From Onthophagus taurus (Eukaryota > Arthropoda > Insecta > Coleoptera > Scarabaeidae): DNA of 64,000 nucleotides. Position numbers and translations under genes: made by a program. Position 1 is the first letter of the stretch. Each line of letters starts with the position of its first letter. Below the pieces are notes generated by a model. That model did no database searches. It was not told where the DNA came from and saw only the letters and a program-made list of their open reading frames with translations. Positions 1-13,281 of this stretch are shown in pieces. Where the stretch lies: NCBI RefSeq assembly GCF_036711975.1, contig NC_091976.1:19964001-20028000 (forward strand), read 5' to 3'.

Positions 1-3000
1 CTCAGTTCCGAGTGGCTCCCACATTTATTATCGATATTATCGATAATAATTAGCAGTCTCCCACCCGATATTTATATCATTAGGATGAAGAAAATGAACT
101 CGAAGTACTCAGAGACGATTTTGTGAAACCTTCAACATCAACAATCTAATAAGATATGAAAAATTTTGGAAGCTTCGGAAAAGATGTTGCTGGTGTGTAT
201 TCCAGACTGGACGTCGCGCCTTCATTTCTTTATGTAGGTAAAATAAAGCCGCGATAGAACCCTCTTCTCCCCGCATGGCTTATTTATGTTTCTTTTTAAT
301 TTATACTTATTATTATTGAAGCATAACTTTGAAAAAGCGATAACGGAATCCGTTCAATTATTTCACTCAGCCGTTTTCGACATAACCGTTTCCTACTAAA
401 CCTCGAATTTCTGTGAAACTATATGGAATATCGAAAAAATAAAATATGCCTCTTATTAAGGACACATCAGACTACCACTTGTTCAAAATTAATATTTTTG
501 CATCAGATAGTTTTTGAGAAAAAAGTTGACAAAGTTGCCGACACCGTCAAAAAATCGTGTAGTTTCTTCATTTAACATGCAATAAAAAGAAAACCACAAA
601 GACAAAAATTTTCAAATTCACATACATATGTTATGTAGAAATGTTCAGTAATTACAACAAACTTTACCACAATTTTTGTCATCGAGCGGTTGCGAAGATA
701 CTGATCTCTAAAGTGAGTGCCTTTGACTTTTGGCAGGGATGGTAGAGTCATGTTAAATTTTCAACTTTGCAGAATAACACATAAACAACAGTAACGATGG
801 ACAAAAATTAATTTGAGAAAAGCTGCTGGAGGTGTTGCATCTGGCTTTTCCGAATTTGAGTACACTTAGTGTAAGTAATAAAGATTCGATAAAACATCAA
901 ATTAACCCAATCCATTGAAACTTAGAGAGGTGGTCATTGAAATCTTTCAAATTCTACCTAATTTAAACTATTTAAAAATTCCCTTCTTTATTTTTATATA
1001 AAAAATTGTACTGAAACCCAAACTTTTTACTTTACCTATATGAAAACTTTAATATAATTTCAGCTAGTAGTTTGGTATGCGGTGCTCTCTGTGAAGTTTC
1101 GGTCGAGTTCAGTTTTTGATGCATTGACTTAAAGAAATATTTAGGCGATAATTCAACACAATTAACATTATTAAAATTAATTTGTTTTGTTGCAACACCA
1201 CCTCAACCGTCTGAAACGAATACTATTTGCACGAAATACTCAATATGTTTTTTTAATTCAAGCGTATAGTTCTACAAGTGAGAGATGCAACAAATTGTCC
1301 CACATTTTTTGCTCCAGTTTAATGCACAAAATGACCTTTCAGTCAAAACCTTCCTCTATCGAACCGATTCACAATTCTGAAGCCCCTATCTTATAAGATT
1401 AGCAATGAAATAGTATTAATAATTATTTTATTTCGAAATTTCAATCCCCCCCCCCCCTCCCGCAACCAATAATTAATTCTTCGTATCAACATAGAAGAAA
1501 CAATCCACATCCTTGACCTAATCTGCATCAACATTCTAGGTGTTACCTCTCTATATAAAGAAGAAGAACCTCAGTTATATGGAAATAAATGCCTTCAAAG
1601 TTTGGTTGAGCTGGTTAGTTCCATCAAAATCAGGGGCATATTTATTGCGATTACAGAGGTTTAGAAGATGTATCTTATGACTCAAAGGAAGGTACTCTTT
1701 GCACTCTAACCTCGATAGATGGCCATGATCCACGCTGAGTTATTGAAAGATAAATTTCAAGCAACAACATTGTAAGAAGACTGAATTTAATATCCATTCC
1801 TGTGTCAGGAACATATTGAATTTCTGCTCCCTTATTATTGGAAGAAATTCATCATATATGTGTTCCAGACAAATATTTTCTACCATCTTATTTTATTGGA
1901 AGATAGTTCTACTAATTTATCAACAATCCTCATCTGTACTGAATTCGAACCTCCAAATGGCCCTTCCCAAAGATAACCTCTTGATGCCTAGCTTTTTAGA
2001 TGTCCAAAACTAGTTTTAGTCAGTGTGACATAAAAACCTACCAACAACAATACAAGCTGAATAATTTCAATACCTCGTTTTATCTGCTCAACCTGACAAA
2101 TCACTTTTTTCAGATAATTCATCATCCGCAGCAGAACTCCTTCAGAGTTTTCCTATCTCCTCAACACCCTATAATCTCAATAGTCAGGATATCTACAACA
2201 GAAATCTGGAAGTGTCCCTGGGTGTCTAAACAGCTGACTTGTAATTTACGATTCTGAGATTGCAGACATTGATCGATTCTACGCAAAACTTTTTTCATAT
2301 GGCGCTTAAAGATCAACCCTATCAAAACTCCTAGAATGTTTGTCAGTCCGCTATCCCTTCACAAGATTTTGCTTCGAGAAGACCACATCAGGACACATGG
2401 GAGGAACACATGTAGCTTTTTATTGTTATTTGAAATTGTGTTTTTTTTATTTTAAGGTAATAGGTACTCTCTAGGATTCTTGGAAAATATTTATGAAGTT
2501 TCACAAATTACACTAGTGTTGATACCAACTCACAAATATTGAATTAGTTGCTTGGTCATCTTTTTGGGCAACAGAAAGATGATAACTGTGTTTCCATTAT
2601 GAATGATTTGTTGAACAGCTACAAGAATATGAGATGTAGAATGTCGCTTAAAATTCACTTTTTATACTCCCACCATAATTGCTTCCTGAAAAATATGGGA
2701 GCCATCAGTGACGAGCTTTCAAGCCATCCCGATGGATACGATGGATCATTGTTATCAAGGTTGCTGGAACCCTTCGATGTTGGGCGACTACTGATGGAAT
2801 AAAAGTACATCACATATTGTGAATACCAAAGAAAATTAAAGTTGAAAATATGTTGCGATCTAATTTAAACATTCTATTGGCATTAACTATACATATGAAA
2901 TAATATTAAGTTCTAAAACACTGATTCTGCATTTCTTGCTTGTTATATTTCCACCCATTTACAAAGCAGATCGTGAAAAATCGAATACTGAGAAATGTTT

Positions 3001-3272
3001 ATGAAATTTTAAATAATTATCAATTAAAACATATCTCCACGCCGAGGTGCCACAATATCATGACTTGTTTTTAGGATTGATATAATATTAATCACAGACT
3101 CTCGGCTGCAATCGATCTCGACTTAATTAGTCAAAAGATCCACTTAATAAAGCCGTGGTCGCTTGCGAGGTGCTACAATATGATGTCCAATTTCAGGTCA
3201 ATATTGTCTATTACATATATGCTATATATACTATAACATTTTATTGTCTATTATTTATGATGCGATACTTAC
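1..3272. other. Flank/last visible intron of the ABCG gene; no intact gene seen
   Basis: The exon ending at 3273 has a good GTAAGT donor on the minus strand, so the transcript continues leftwards and this stretch is probably intron. I searched the minus strand for the remaining ABCG membrane exons and recognised none. It contains a C-rich run at about 1447-1460, a transposon remnant at 2548-2802, and a short pair of similar segments near 3040-3060 and 3160-3180 sharing a GAGGTGC-ACAATAT core. Otherwise nothing recognisable. Confidence 0.6.
2548..2802 (+). pseudogene. Decayed fragment of an insect transposon-associated protein
   Basis: The frame opens with MLGHLFGQQKDD and contains the string MSLKIHFLYSHHNCFLKN followed by MGAISDE. 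This resembles a motif I know from multi-copy, transposon-associated proteins of insects and cnidarians (KIHFL-SH-FF-EN-GA-SDE-GERFHQD). The part after SDE departs from that pattern, and the frame stops soon after. It lies inside the presumed intron of the ABCG gene, opposite strand. It is a fragment rather than a host gene. Confidence 0.45.
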
Positions 3273-6200
3273 ATTTGAGTACAGCGGGCATCATTGCAGT
3301 GTATGTTAAATAAGCACTAGTAATCAGAAGAAATCCAGCATTTGAAACCGATTTTGAACCATCACTACCATAATTTAGGAAAATTATCCCTAAAAATGTG
3401 CCTATTAAGGTGTGTAAAGCCAATCTTAGTTGGGTGACTGTCTGAAATTAAATTCGATTAAATTAAATTATACGATATTTAATATTGTTTTAATATTTAC
3501 CCAATCTCTATAAAGATGTAAAAAGGTTCTTTTTAAAAGAACTGAAAATTTATAAAATTCTGATGGGGGTTCATATTTGCAAGAATCTTTATTTGATAAT
3601 GTTAATTCAACATCTTCGCCATCTAAACAAAAAAGAAATAAATATGTAATAATATTTGGATAAGAAAAACTTACATTCTTTTGAAATAAGCCCCTCTTCA
3701 AACTTGGTCTTTTTGTTAAAACTAACCAATAAATCCGTTAAATCGCCATAATCGCAATTGGCTGTTTCTATCACTTAAAAATAAATTTATTTATAAGAAA
3801 ATCACCATTTTTGAAATAAAAATAACTTACAATAATCGGCAGGATTGTGATATTTGGGACAATAAAGCCCTAAATTCGACAAATACTCCACTGTTCTGGT
3901 TGGGGGCCCCGAATAAACACATTGCCCTTTCGCCAAAACATAAATTTGATCGAACATTTCGAAAATCGTCGCGCTCGGTTGATGAATTGTACAAATAATC
4001 GTCCGTCCAGCTTTGGCCAAATTTCTCAAAATTGAAATGCATTGGTACGTTGAAAGACTATCCAATCCTCTAAGATAATTACAACAAAAAAATATTAAAA
4101 AATAAACTCAAAAATAAATTAAATTCAAAAAATTATGTAATTATAAATTTTTCTTTTGAAAGTCTTCGGTTAAAGTAAACCTTCGGAGGTCACGTTCAAG
4201 ATGTCGAAAGTGAAATGACCTGAGACGGCAAGAAACCGGCTGCAAGCGACGCATTTTTTGGCGCTTTTAAAAGTGTTTAACTCGCCGAGGGTAACGTTTA
4301 CAAGATCGGAATACAAATACACCGACATAGATATGTATTTATCATTTCAAAATCATTATAATAATGATATCTTGGGAAATATGTCAAGGTTTTTGCATTT
4401 GTGTACATCTTTACGCAAAGCGTCTGGTTCTTTGGAAATATTAATAATCTTGTGCTAGTTTTGAAAGACTTTTCTTAAAAAAATAATAAACAAAATCTTA
4501 AAATAATATTTTAAAAAATAAAAAAAAAGTTACAACTATGATGACCTTCTAAGATCAATGTCAAGAGCGCTTTTTGCGGATATCAATCGACGAATTATGT
4601 AGTAACGCATCCGTGCATGCGATTATTTCTAAAAATTACTTCCAGACATGTAATGAATTATGTAATGTGCACGTGGTAGTCAATTTCGTTAGTAATTTCG
4701 AGTTTTCATCGTAACTAAGTGTTAAATTTAACGAATTAATTAACTTACGTTGTTGGTTCATCTAAAAACATAACTGGTGGATTGTCAATTAATTCCAAAG
4801 CAATCGAAAGTCTTTTCTTTTGTCCACCCGATAACATTCCACATCTTGTATTTTTACATGTTATTAAAGCCAAAGAAGTTAAGATTTCGTCAATCTAAAT
4901 AAAAAGAGGATGAAGCAAATTTTATTCTAAAAAGAACAACACTTACTAAATTTTCTTTGGATTTTTTGGTTAAATTTCGTCCTCTTTTAAGATCAGCAGC
5001 AATGGACATTATCTCCCAAACTGTGAACAATGGGTTTAAGCGGTCGTCTTGCATAATGTAACAGGAATTTTTTCGTAACTTGTCCGTTATTATCGCATTT
5101 GTGTAGCAAGATACTTTTCTAATACCACCAATCACTCCTTTTCTTCTATAAGAAAATTTTAAATTATAACAAATTATTTCATAATTATACAAAAAAAAAT
5201 TAAATGATTTACCGTTTCCTGGAAGACCTTAAAAATTATAAAAAATAGTTCATGTTAATAAGTTAACAACCAAAAATTAATTTTAATTGGAGTAATACTT
5301 TAGTACAATTACACGAAATGATCTATAATTGACTTTTCATGTTTCATTATTTTACGCAATGATAGGAAATTCTTGTTATTCTAATAAGAGGTGAATAGTT
5401 ATTCAAGGTTATTATCGAACAAAAAATACAATTCAAACTGGACTAGGTTTACTGGGAAAGACAAATTTCATTATTAACAGTTATTTGAGACTAATTTTTG
5501 ATGATGAATCCAAAAATAAATTCAATAGTTTTACCCTGTCACCATAACTTTAAAATTTTGGCTTAAAATTGTACACTTTTGAGGTAAATCTGAGCTTATT
5601 GCCATAAAAGTCTTTAACAAGGCTGTTAAATTGATAACCCAATCAAACAGCACGTCTCTAAAGACCTAAATTCGAATGTTCCTAGTTCTAAGTCTAGTGC
5701 TAGTTCTAGTTTTACACTAGCACTATCACTAGAACTAACACAAGACCTAGAACTAGAATCATTCGGGTTTAGCCGCACGTCTCTCAAGACGGCTAAATCC
5801 GAATGATTCTAGTTCTAAGTCTTGTGTTAGTTCTAGTGATAATGCGAGTGTACAAGTAGAACTACCACTAGACCTAGAACTAGAAAGTGTCTGAAGATGC
5901 TCGGCTAAACCCGAATGTTTTTAGTTCTAGGTCTAGTTTTAGTTCAATTAAAATATAGAACATAGTGATATCTTATATTAACTAGCGCTACGGACCACTG
6001 TCACTAGAACCTAGACCGACAACTAGAAACATTCAGACATGTTGCATTTTATGTGGGACACAGTAAGTAGATACGCCCTGGTTTCTATGGAAATATATTT
6101 TTGTATATTACATTTTAAGTGAAGTTCACTATATAATTTAATTATCTGCATGATCAAGTTGAATTTGCGAAATCTAACTGAAGACGCTAGCAGACCACTT

Positions 6201-9200
6201 TCTATCAGAAGAGATACAACTCTTAAATTAAAATTGCAATATTTCTATTGATACCCAACAAAATCCAAGTCTTTTCCTTCTCTTTTGATGGAAATAAGAT
6301 ATTATTTTCAGTCGACAATTGGCCCACATAAAATGTTTGGAGAGTCTGGTTTGATGTGAGACTTTGAGCTTTATTGTCCCATATACACAAAAATAATACA
6401 CTACACTCGCGATGTTGCTCCAGAAGCAAAGTGTAAGTTATATTGCGTGTACAATGCTAATCGAGTACTGTGTAGTACATGTAACAGCAGATAACTTGAC
6501 AAAAAAACATAACTTGATAGGTGAAGTTGAAACAACGCTAAAAATTTCATAACACAGCAAAGGAGACTGAGGTTGCTTTTTAATAAGTTGCATGAAACTC
6601 ATCAAAACAGTCTTTGCGCGAGCCTGCATTGTTTTAAATACATTGTAGAAGGATTAGATTGATCTTGTGTGTAACCAAAACTTAATATTAAACATATATA
6701 TATAGATATACTCAGAATTTTGATCACTGCCTTAACGCGAGTGAAGACGTTGGCATGGCTGCGAAGAATCGGAGATGAGTAAATGACGAGGAACAGGAAG
6801 CAGAGATAGAAGAAGACCTTTAAATGCTAAGAAATAATAAGTAACCTGGCAAGTACCAACACGGAGGTGTTCAACTGACTTGAACTTCTATAGCATACAA
6901 ATAAATGAATAAAAAAGAAAAGTCATGTCAGTAACCACCTCTATGTGTATCATTTTGAATTTTGAAATGGGTTGGGATTTTACGTATTCTGATTTCAGCA
7001 TGAATTCGAAGAATAACTGTAGCGCAAAAGTGAGAAGACAAGTCGCAAATACTACAATGCGTGGCACAAACAACTCTTCAGCCGTAACATGAGCAGGAAA
7101 TCTTAATAATTTTCAAAACCCTGAGACATGCAGAAGACATGGACAACTAGCGACTTTCTACTCATCTTCGGCAGGAAAAGCCTTGATACGATTTTCATAG
7201 GGACGTATAAGGATGGAAGATGGTAACGCAGATACATGATATCTACTAGATATCTACTATCTACTAGATATCATGTATCTGCGTCAAGAGGGTTGTAGCG
7301 TCACGGATGATGATGATAATAAAATGTTTCAAATGTGTAAGACCAACAATTAAACAATAGTCTCCAATTATTACCATAGACTCGAATATTATTCTGATTG
7401 TGAGTGGATTTGCTCAATAATAAAGAAACAATTTTTTTAATGCAAATTACCGTTATATTTTTTGTTAACAGATTATTTAAAGATTTTATTTCACATCATA
7501 GTTCTTTTTGTTAATTCTTTGTCAAGATTGTTCAGTTTAAAAAGGATGTGGCCTTAAGATGACCAAACAAATTGATGACACTTTAATATGGTAACACGCA
7601 AATTTCCGGTTTTCATAGTTTCATTAAAAAGAAACTTTTAATTATTAATCGTACTCAATTAAGTAACAACACTTTTCCAATTATATTAACTTCCGACAGC
7701 ATAAAATGATGTATTGCAACAATTTAGACGTGTTATTAATACTCACTGGTATCCAGTTAAAATGTTTAATAAAGTTGATTTTCCAGCACCGGATGGTCCC
7801 ATAATTGCTGTCATTTCACCAAATTTGAAAGAACCGGTCAAATTAGACAAGATTTGTTTTTGAACTGAAAAAGATATATTGCCATAAAAATTTTTTAGTT
7901 GTTATCTATAATTAATTTAATTAAAAACAACCATTATTTAGTTATTAATTTAGTGTAATCATATAGCCATCTGTTTTGGTTATTTAAAAGTGATCATTCT
8001 CGTAAACATTCAATTCCTTATCGCTTACTGCACAGAATTAAAAATAAGAAAATGAAACTGTGACGATCTTATCAAAGAACACTGTCGTGGTTCAATGCTA
8101 GGACGCGCGATAGATACTATAAGTCTGCACTAATTTTATTGATCGTGACGGAACATTCTATAATAATAAATAATTCTTTTTATTCTCGGTAATTTATCAA
8201 AATTTTATTTAAAAAAAGTTTAAATAAAAGTTGTGGTTCATTGCACTTTAACATCAAAATTCATTTCACCTAAATAAAAAAATGTTAACCTTTAAAATTA
8301 TATAAAAGAATTAATGCACAATGCCAAGGCTAAATCGATTTACTATATTTGTTGCTTTTCTGCATAAATTAATTGTATTAGTACTTTTTCAACAAAGGTA
8401 GATTCAAGGTAACCTTGGGTAATTGCCCAGTTTATAAAAAGGAAAATCCTTGGTATAACGTTTTAACACTCTTTCCTTTCTTTGTGATGTAAATTAATTA
8501 TTGAAAAATTGTTCTATTAAAATTAATCCAAATTAAAATTTAAAAAAAATGACCAATTATTTCGTCAGGTTCTAACGAATTTTTAATCACATTTTGTTGA
8601 GGAATCCAATTAAAAGGTTGGTTCGAAAACAATTTAATATATTTTGAAAAAAAATATATAATTTGCATTAAATTAAGTGTTATTAAAAATCAATTTGATT
8701 TTTTTACAGAAACAAACATAGTTAATAATTTAAATTATCTGAAATAAATATCAGAACTTGCATATAATAAAGTCCAAGGTGAAGAATTTCTTTCTCAAAG
8801 GAAACCAAACATCTAGAAGTAATCCTAGACAAAACTTCTTATGAAATGGATATTTGCAGGGAGTTTTACACAAAGCTAGATTATCTTTGTGGAAAAAATT
8901 GGGGTCTTTCCCCTGAAAGACTGTACTGGCTCTATGTGACTGGTCATACTTATGATGCCTTGCCCGACAGACTTCAGTTATCAGAAAAGTTTCACGAATT
9001 CAACAAGTAGCTAGAGTGGCAATTTCTGGTGCAATAAGCACAACGCCAACTCTAGCATTGAATGTTCTGCTTGGCCTATCTCTTTTGCATTTGCATATAG
9101 AGAAAATGGCTAGAACTACCATTTACAGGTTTAAGCAATATGCTCAAAACTGCTCCGACATGTCCTACCAAAGGACTGCGGAAGACACTATCAGCACTGA

Positions 9201-12200
9201 TATTGTGCTATTACGAGAACGAAAATTCTCTGGTTCAGGCAGATATTTCCATGTTCACAGATGGATCAAAAAAGCCGAAAGGGGTCGGGGCTGGAGTATA
9301 CTGCCAGACGCTTTGGATTAAGCAAGCTTACAGCCTAGGTACCTACTATACTATATTCCAGGCGGAAGTATTCGCTAGTGACTGGGTGCTAAAATCCTTC
9401 TTGAGAAAAGGATAAAGAACATGACTTGGTCGTAGCAGCATTATAGTTCTAATGGGTGTCTTTACTGTGAACACTACTGATTAAAGACACACATCAACTT
9501 GTTGGGCCTGGCAGGTTGAGCATGTTTTATGCCACTACCCTGCTGTTAATTGTATCAAATGCGTAGTGTAATGTAATATAATAGAATGAATCCTAAAAAG
9601 TTGTTAATGATTATCATTATTGATGCGGTATGATCTTAACTCAAATTAGATTGCCAAAACGTAGTCAATTGGAGAACGGAAACTTTTTAAAGCAGTTAAT
9701 CATAGGATAAGAACGCAAAATTTTTTATACTCACGTGTTTTTTAAGTTAATATATACTGGATTCAATCAAATTGCGATAAACTGTCTATTCTATGTTAAA
9801 AATAAACACATGTGTTTTTACAGATATGAAGAGCTCAAATTTATTATAACCAAATTTTACTCAAAATATTTTCAACAAAAAGGATTGGTAGAAATGGTTG
9901 TATTAAATAATCTATTAGAATCAAGTTTACAAACTAATTTCTAATAATAATTATTACTATCTTTTTGAAAGTTTTATTCTAGCGAAAAATGATTTCTTGT
10001 CGTCAGTATTATGTGTCAGAAGGTTATCCAATTGTGAAAAATTAGCGATTGTGGGAAAAGACGCAAAAACATTATTACTTTCTATACAGTTTTATCCTAA
10101 GATTACAATTTTTAAATGGTAATGATTAAACATTTTATTTGATGAACTTTATGTTTTATTTTTATGTTAAATCTGTTCACGAGTTTTAATTAATCATCGA
10201 ACTTTGATTATTTGATGAACAAGTTGATATTGACGAATTTCAGGAAGATTAAGAATGATCATTATGGAAAGAACGTTATCTTAATGATAACTTGAAACAA
10301 GAAAGAAACAATATAAAATCTTGTGATTAGTCATTTTTGAGAAGCAACTATGTATAAAGAAATCAAGTCAGTTGAACATTCAGTTGCTTGGTGATGGAAG
10401 GATGTGTAAATTTAACCCGTCCCTAAAAGAGTGTGAAAAGAATTTTGATTCGAATTGTCGTTTCTGATCATGAATTGGAGACTGCTTGAAATGAAGTAGT
10501 ATGAAAGAGAGTATCCGCAATGGTAGCAGAAGTGATATCGTTGAGAAGAACGGTTTCCGGCTAACACGTGGAACGTTTAATTGTAGAGATAGAGATAAGA
10601 AAAGGGACAGAGTGAGAAAACCGACCAAATCAGTGTGAATACGGTCAAATCTTAATTTAGGTATCGGAATTTTGCTAAAAGGTGATTTTATGTGTTTGTG
10701 CACTTTTGCTTGTTGATTTTGCAAGCAGGTTTTTGTCCATAAGTGAATGTGTTTTGTTATGTGAGGTTAAAAGAGTCGTGTTTTGATGAATTTTATCAAA
10801 AACACTATTCAGACCACCAAATTTTTTCAAAATTCATAAATAATTAATTTATTATTATTCATAAATCAATTTATATATCAACACGCCTTTGTTTTCATAT
10901 ATCGTGTGCAAGAAATGTGAATTTTATATTCATGTTGCTAATAATAACTTGCCCTTGCAACTCTTTTTAGGTGTATTTGGATGTAGACAATTCGTAAAAT
11001 GTAATCTCTCCGGATTAAAACGGAGAAGGTTAAGTTGCGATTGACGATGAGATTTTGTTAAGTTGACAATGAGATCGAGTTCGAGAAGTGTTCTATTTCG
11101 TAAAGGTTACCATTTTGATAAATGATTCTCAATTTTAAATAAATTAAAACGGAGGACAAAAAACCAGTTTAAAAGTTGTGGAGATTTATAACAATAAGAA
11201 TAACAAAACTTAAAAAAAATAAAGTTGTTTATGTCCTTAAGAACTCCTTTTTTATAGGACCCGAATATTTTAACTCGCGGTAACCTCATTTTTTATTATA
11301 ACTACTCCGGATCAAAGTATTCATTTTATTCTAATATATTGAAAAAAACATTCACAATTTCTTTATCTAAAATCTTTCATAACTTGTTGTTGTTGGAGAA
11401 ATGTTGGAAGAATACTTTTATTATTTTAAAAATATTGTTTTTATTCCTGGAAAATTACAAAAACAATATCGGCCTATACATAAACAATAAAAATATTTAT
11501 TTACAAATACAAATTATTTTTTATATGTATTTGTTTAAGTAATCTCATCTTGAGTTACTCACTGCATCACATTCATCTAAAATTTAGAGTTTTTAAACAT
11601 TCTATATCCTTCATCTTATCAATCAGGTTTAAGCAACTTAATTGGTTGCTAATAACGTTACCTTAACTATACTAAAACATTAAACACATAGTAGATAAAA
11701 GTTTAAATTTTATTTTTGAATAGAATAATATTTTGTTTATAATACGACTTGAATAATATGTTGATTGAATTAAAGTACATTTATTACCAGTTAACATATT
11801 TACAGTGTTACGCCAATAAGCATTATTAAGAGATTCCATTGATTGTTAAATGCTTTAGGAAGATCATAAAAATAAAATTAATTTGATAAGTTGTTAAAAA
11901 TGATATAAGTGATTATCACATTTTCTTCATAAAAAATGTATTATTTTAAAAACCGGATTATATTTGTTGATTTTATCACGTTTTACTAATTTGTTTTGAA
12001 AACTTTCCCATTTTAATTACATTCAAGGTAAATTAAAAAAGCCCAAAACATTCCTAAATGATAATTTAAACATCATTATTAGTATACAAGACTTGTGTCT
12101 ACTCATTATCTCTTTGAGTTTTGTACTTGATCTAGAATAAAACAAAGATAAAAATTGTGATAAAAATTTCAAATAACTTGATATTGCATTTTATCAGAAT

Positions 12201-12492
12201 TCCAATTAAATAATATCAGGTATTTTAGGCCACATTGCTTAAGGTTTAACGAGGCACATTTTGGCAACAGAAAGTTTAATTCATAAAATTCTTTCTTGTG
12301 AAGCAATTCTTGCTTTCAGATTTACAAGTTATCCTCAAGGTTGAACAGTAAGACTTCTTTGTATTAAGATTTATTTATTAAAAAAATTTCTTTACCTTTA
12401 TTTTGTTTTGCATTATAACAGATTCCATCAAACTCAATGTTAACCCTTTCTTGTACGGTAGTTAAGCACTTTGAGGATATTATTTCACACAT
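3273..12492 (-). CDS. ABCG half-transporter, ABCG1/ABCG4-like (5' eight exons; 3' part off window)
   Basis: ATP-binding cassette subfamily G half-transporter that would dimerise to move lipids or other hydrophobic substrates across a membrane. I joined eight minus-strand exons by splice sites and reading phase: 12492-12396, 7864-7747, 5145-4947, 4894-4749, 4069-3831, 3773-3675, 3622-3501 and 3441-3273. Phases agree at every junction and give about 396 residues. The start MCEIISS lies in exon 1. Visible motifs are Walker [10 protein letters not shown] (about 55-63), Q-loop CYIMQDD (Q about 104), signature LSGGQKKR (about 159), Walker B VMFLDEPT (about 179-186), D-loop GLDS (about 188), and H-loop [11 protein letters not shown] (H about 216). 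NPADY and the first membrane segment ([13 protein letters not shown]) follow. The nucleotide-binding domain therefore precedes the membrane domain, as is usual for ABCG. Wording around the motifs is closest to ABCG1/4 rather than white/scarlet. About five membrane segments are missing past the left edge. Substrate is not inferable. Confidence 0.93.
5640..6040. repeat. AGTTCTAG-rich foldback repeat
   Basis: The block is built from variants of AGTTCTAGGTCTAGTGCTAG and their reverse complements. Its centre is a strong inverted repeat: 50-nt arms at 5725-5774 and 5791-5840 with about 2 mismatches and a 16-nt loop (GCACGTCTCTCAAGAC). A partial copy of the same arm begins again near 5895 (CGGCTAAACCCGAATG). 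It looks like a foldback or hairpin-type element or a small satellite. I do not recognise the family. Confidence 0.75.
7226..7284. repeat. Short palindrome, 19-bp perfect arms
   Basis: The arm ACGCAGATACATGATATCT (7226-7244) is exactly the reverse complement of 7266-7284. The 21-nt loop is itself made of ATCTACTAG-like words that nearly pair. It may be the collapsed remnant of an inverted-repeat transposon. No coding signal is present. Confidence 0.7.
8790..9540 (+). pseudogene. Non-LTR retrotransposon fragment (RT C-terminus and RNase H)
   Basis: The conceptual reading, across at least one frameshift and several stops, gives the end of a reverse transcriptase: [31 protein letters not shown], then [20 protein letters not shown] and [11 protein letters not shown]. 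An RNase H start follows in another frame: [17 protein letters not shown] and [15 protein letters not shown]. This order and wording fit I/R1/jockey-type LINEs of insects. It is plus-strand, antisense to the ABCG gene, inside its first intron. Inactive. Confidence 0.8.
10375..10760 (-). pseudogene. Ty3/gypsy-type integrase fragment
   Basis: A minus-strand frame of 114 codons begins with [34 protein letters not shown]. This matches the segment between the integrase zinc finger and the catalytic core of gypsy-class polyproteins (CQ-KV-H-PP/F-HIDLVGPLP). After DLVG the frame slips. Pieces reading like RFTRWPE (broken), [10 protein letters not shown] and RQFESKFF occur in neighbouring frames. Decayed fragment with no LTRs recognised nearby. 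Confidence 0.65.
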
Positions 12493-12837
12493 TTTTATTA
12501 CTTCACTTTAAGTTCTTTATCGTTTAAGTTTTAAGTCAAAGTAATCGATCACGGAGTTGTAGTGGAGTAGTGCGCTTATTTGTTTTGATTATCTTACTGA
12601 ACCCGCACTATACACAATACGAGATATATCAGAGCAGAAGTATTTAAAATTTCTTGACCGCCCCACCAGTGTGACGATTTTAATAATGTCCAGCATTCGA
12701 GTTCGCTTTTATCAAAAGTAACCCGGTTTAACAACTTGCCGTCTCGAGGGACGAGGAAGGTCTTCATGAGACCATCCTCATCCCACCTCCTTCTCATTTT
12801 ACGTCAAATAGTTGTTAATATGACAAAATTCCAATGA

Positions 12838-13281
12838 TATAGTAGACGCCACGAGAGCTGGCAGTAAATCATCATTTTCCGCTCTTACAAATGCCATACG
12901 TAGTTCACAAACCGCTAGAGAGTAATGTGTGTTGGAAAGAGATAGCATTAGTTTAATATGTCTGCTGTACAATTCAAATGGCCACGTCGAAAAAGTACGT
13001 CTGTTCTTCTAAGGGATGTCACTCTATAATTATAACCTCAAATCGAAACGTCTTGTGAGCGTTGTCATGAATCTGTTAGTGTTTTCACAAGCCGAAAATG
13101 TTTTCTTTGAAAGGAAAATCATTAAATAATATCTTTGACAATGTTTGACATATAACCTCCATTACTAACATAACCTACATTTATATGTATGTGGTGAAAT
13201 AATCTAAGTCGTACGTCCATATCTTGATTCATACCATTTTTAAGCGATCTGTCACTGCCAGCTCTCGTGGTTTCTACTATA
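12838..13281. mobile_element. MITE with 28-bp terminal inverted repeats
   Basis: 12838-12865 (TATAGTAGACGCCACGAGAG and the 8 bases after it) is the reverse complement of 13254-13281 with about two mismatches. The element is about 444 bp, has no coding capacity, and its ends run into TA/TATA flanks. That size and structure fit a miniature inverted-repeat DNA transposon. It sits just upstream of the ABCG initiator exon. Confidence 0.75.

Larger units (their letters stand above)
5146..7746. other. ABCG intron 2 with foldback DNA
   Basis: Intron between the Walker A exon and the Q-loop exon. It holds an AGTTCTAG-rich foldback block at about 5640-6040, a 19-bp-arm palindrome at 7226-7284, and otherwise AT-rich sequence. 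I see no coding domain in the open frames on either strand. Confidence 0.7.
7865..12395. other. ABCG intron 1, 4.5 kb, with retroelement fragments
   Basis: Intron between the initiator exon and the Walker A exon. It holds a LINE fragment (about 8790-9540, plus) and a gypsy integrase fragment (about 10375-10760, minus), which are listed separately. The rest is AT-rich with no recognisable gene. A segment at 11638-11872 is partly duplicated at 15133-15300. Confidence 0.75.

Noticed and set aside
1447..1460. Poly-C run as a G-quadruplex regulator
   Set aside because: A single homopolymer run without spaced G tracts nearby. Simple slippage is sufficient.
10380..10724. 114-codon minus frame as a host gene
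   Set aside because: Its first third reads as gypsy integrase, and the rest is a frameshifted continuation. It is retroelement debris.
12594..12797. 67-codon minus frame upstream of the ABCG start as an extra ABCG exon
   Set aside because: No ABC-family similarity, and its phase and stop do not join exon 1. It may be part of the 5' leader or chance.
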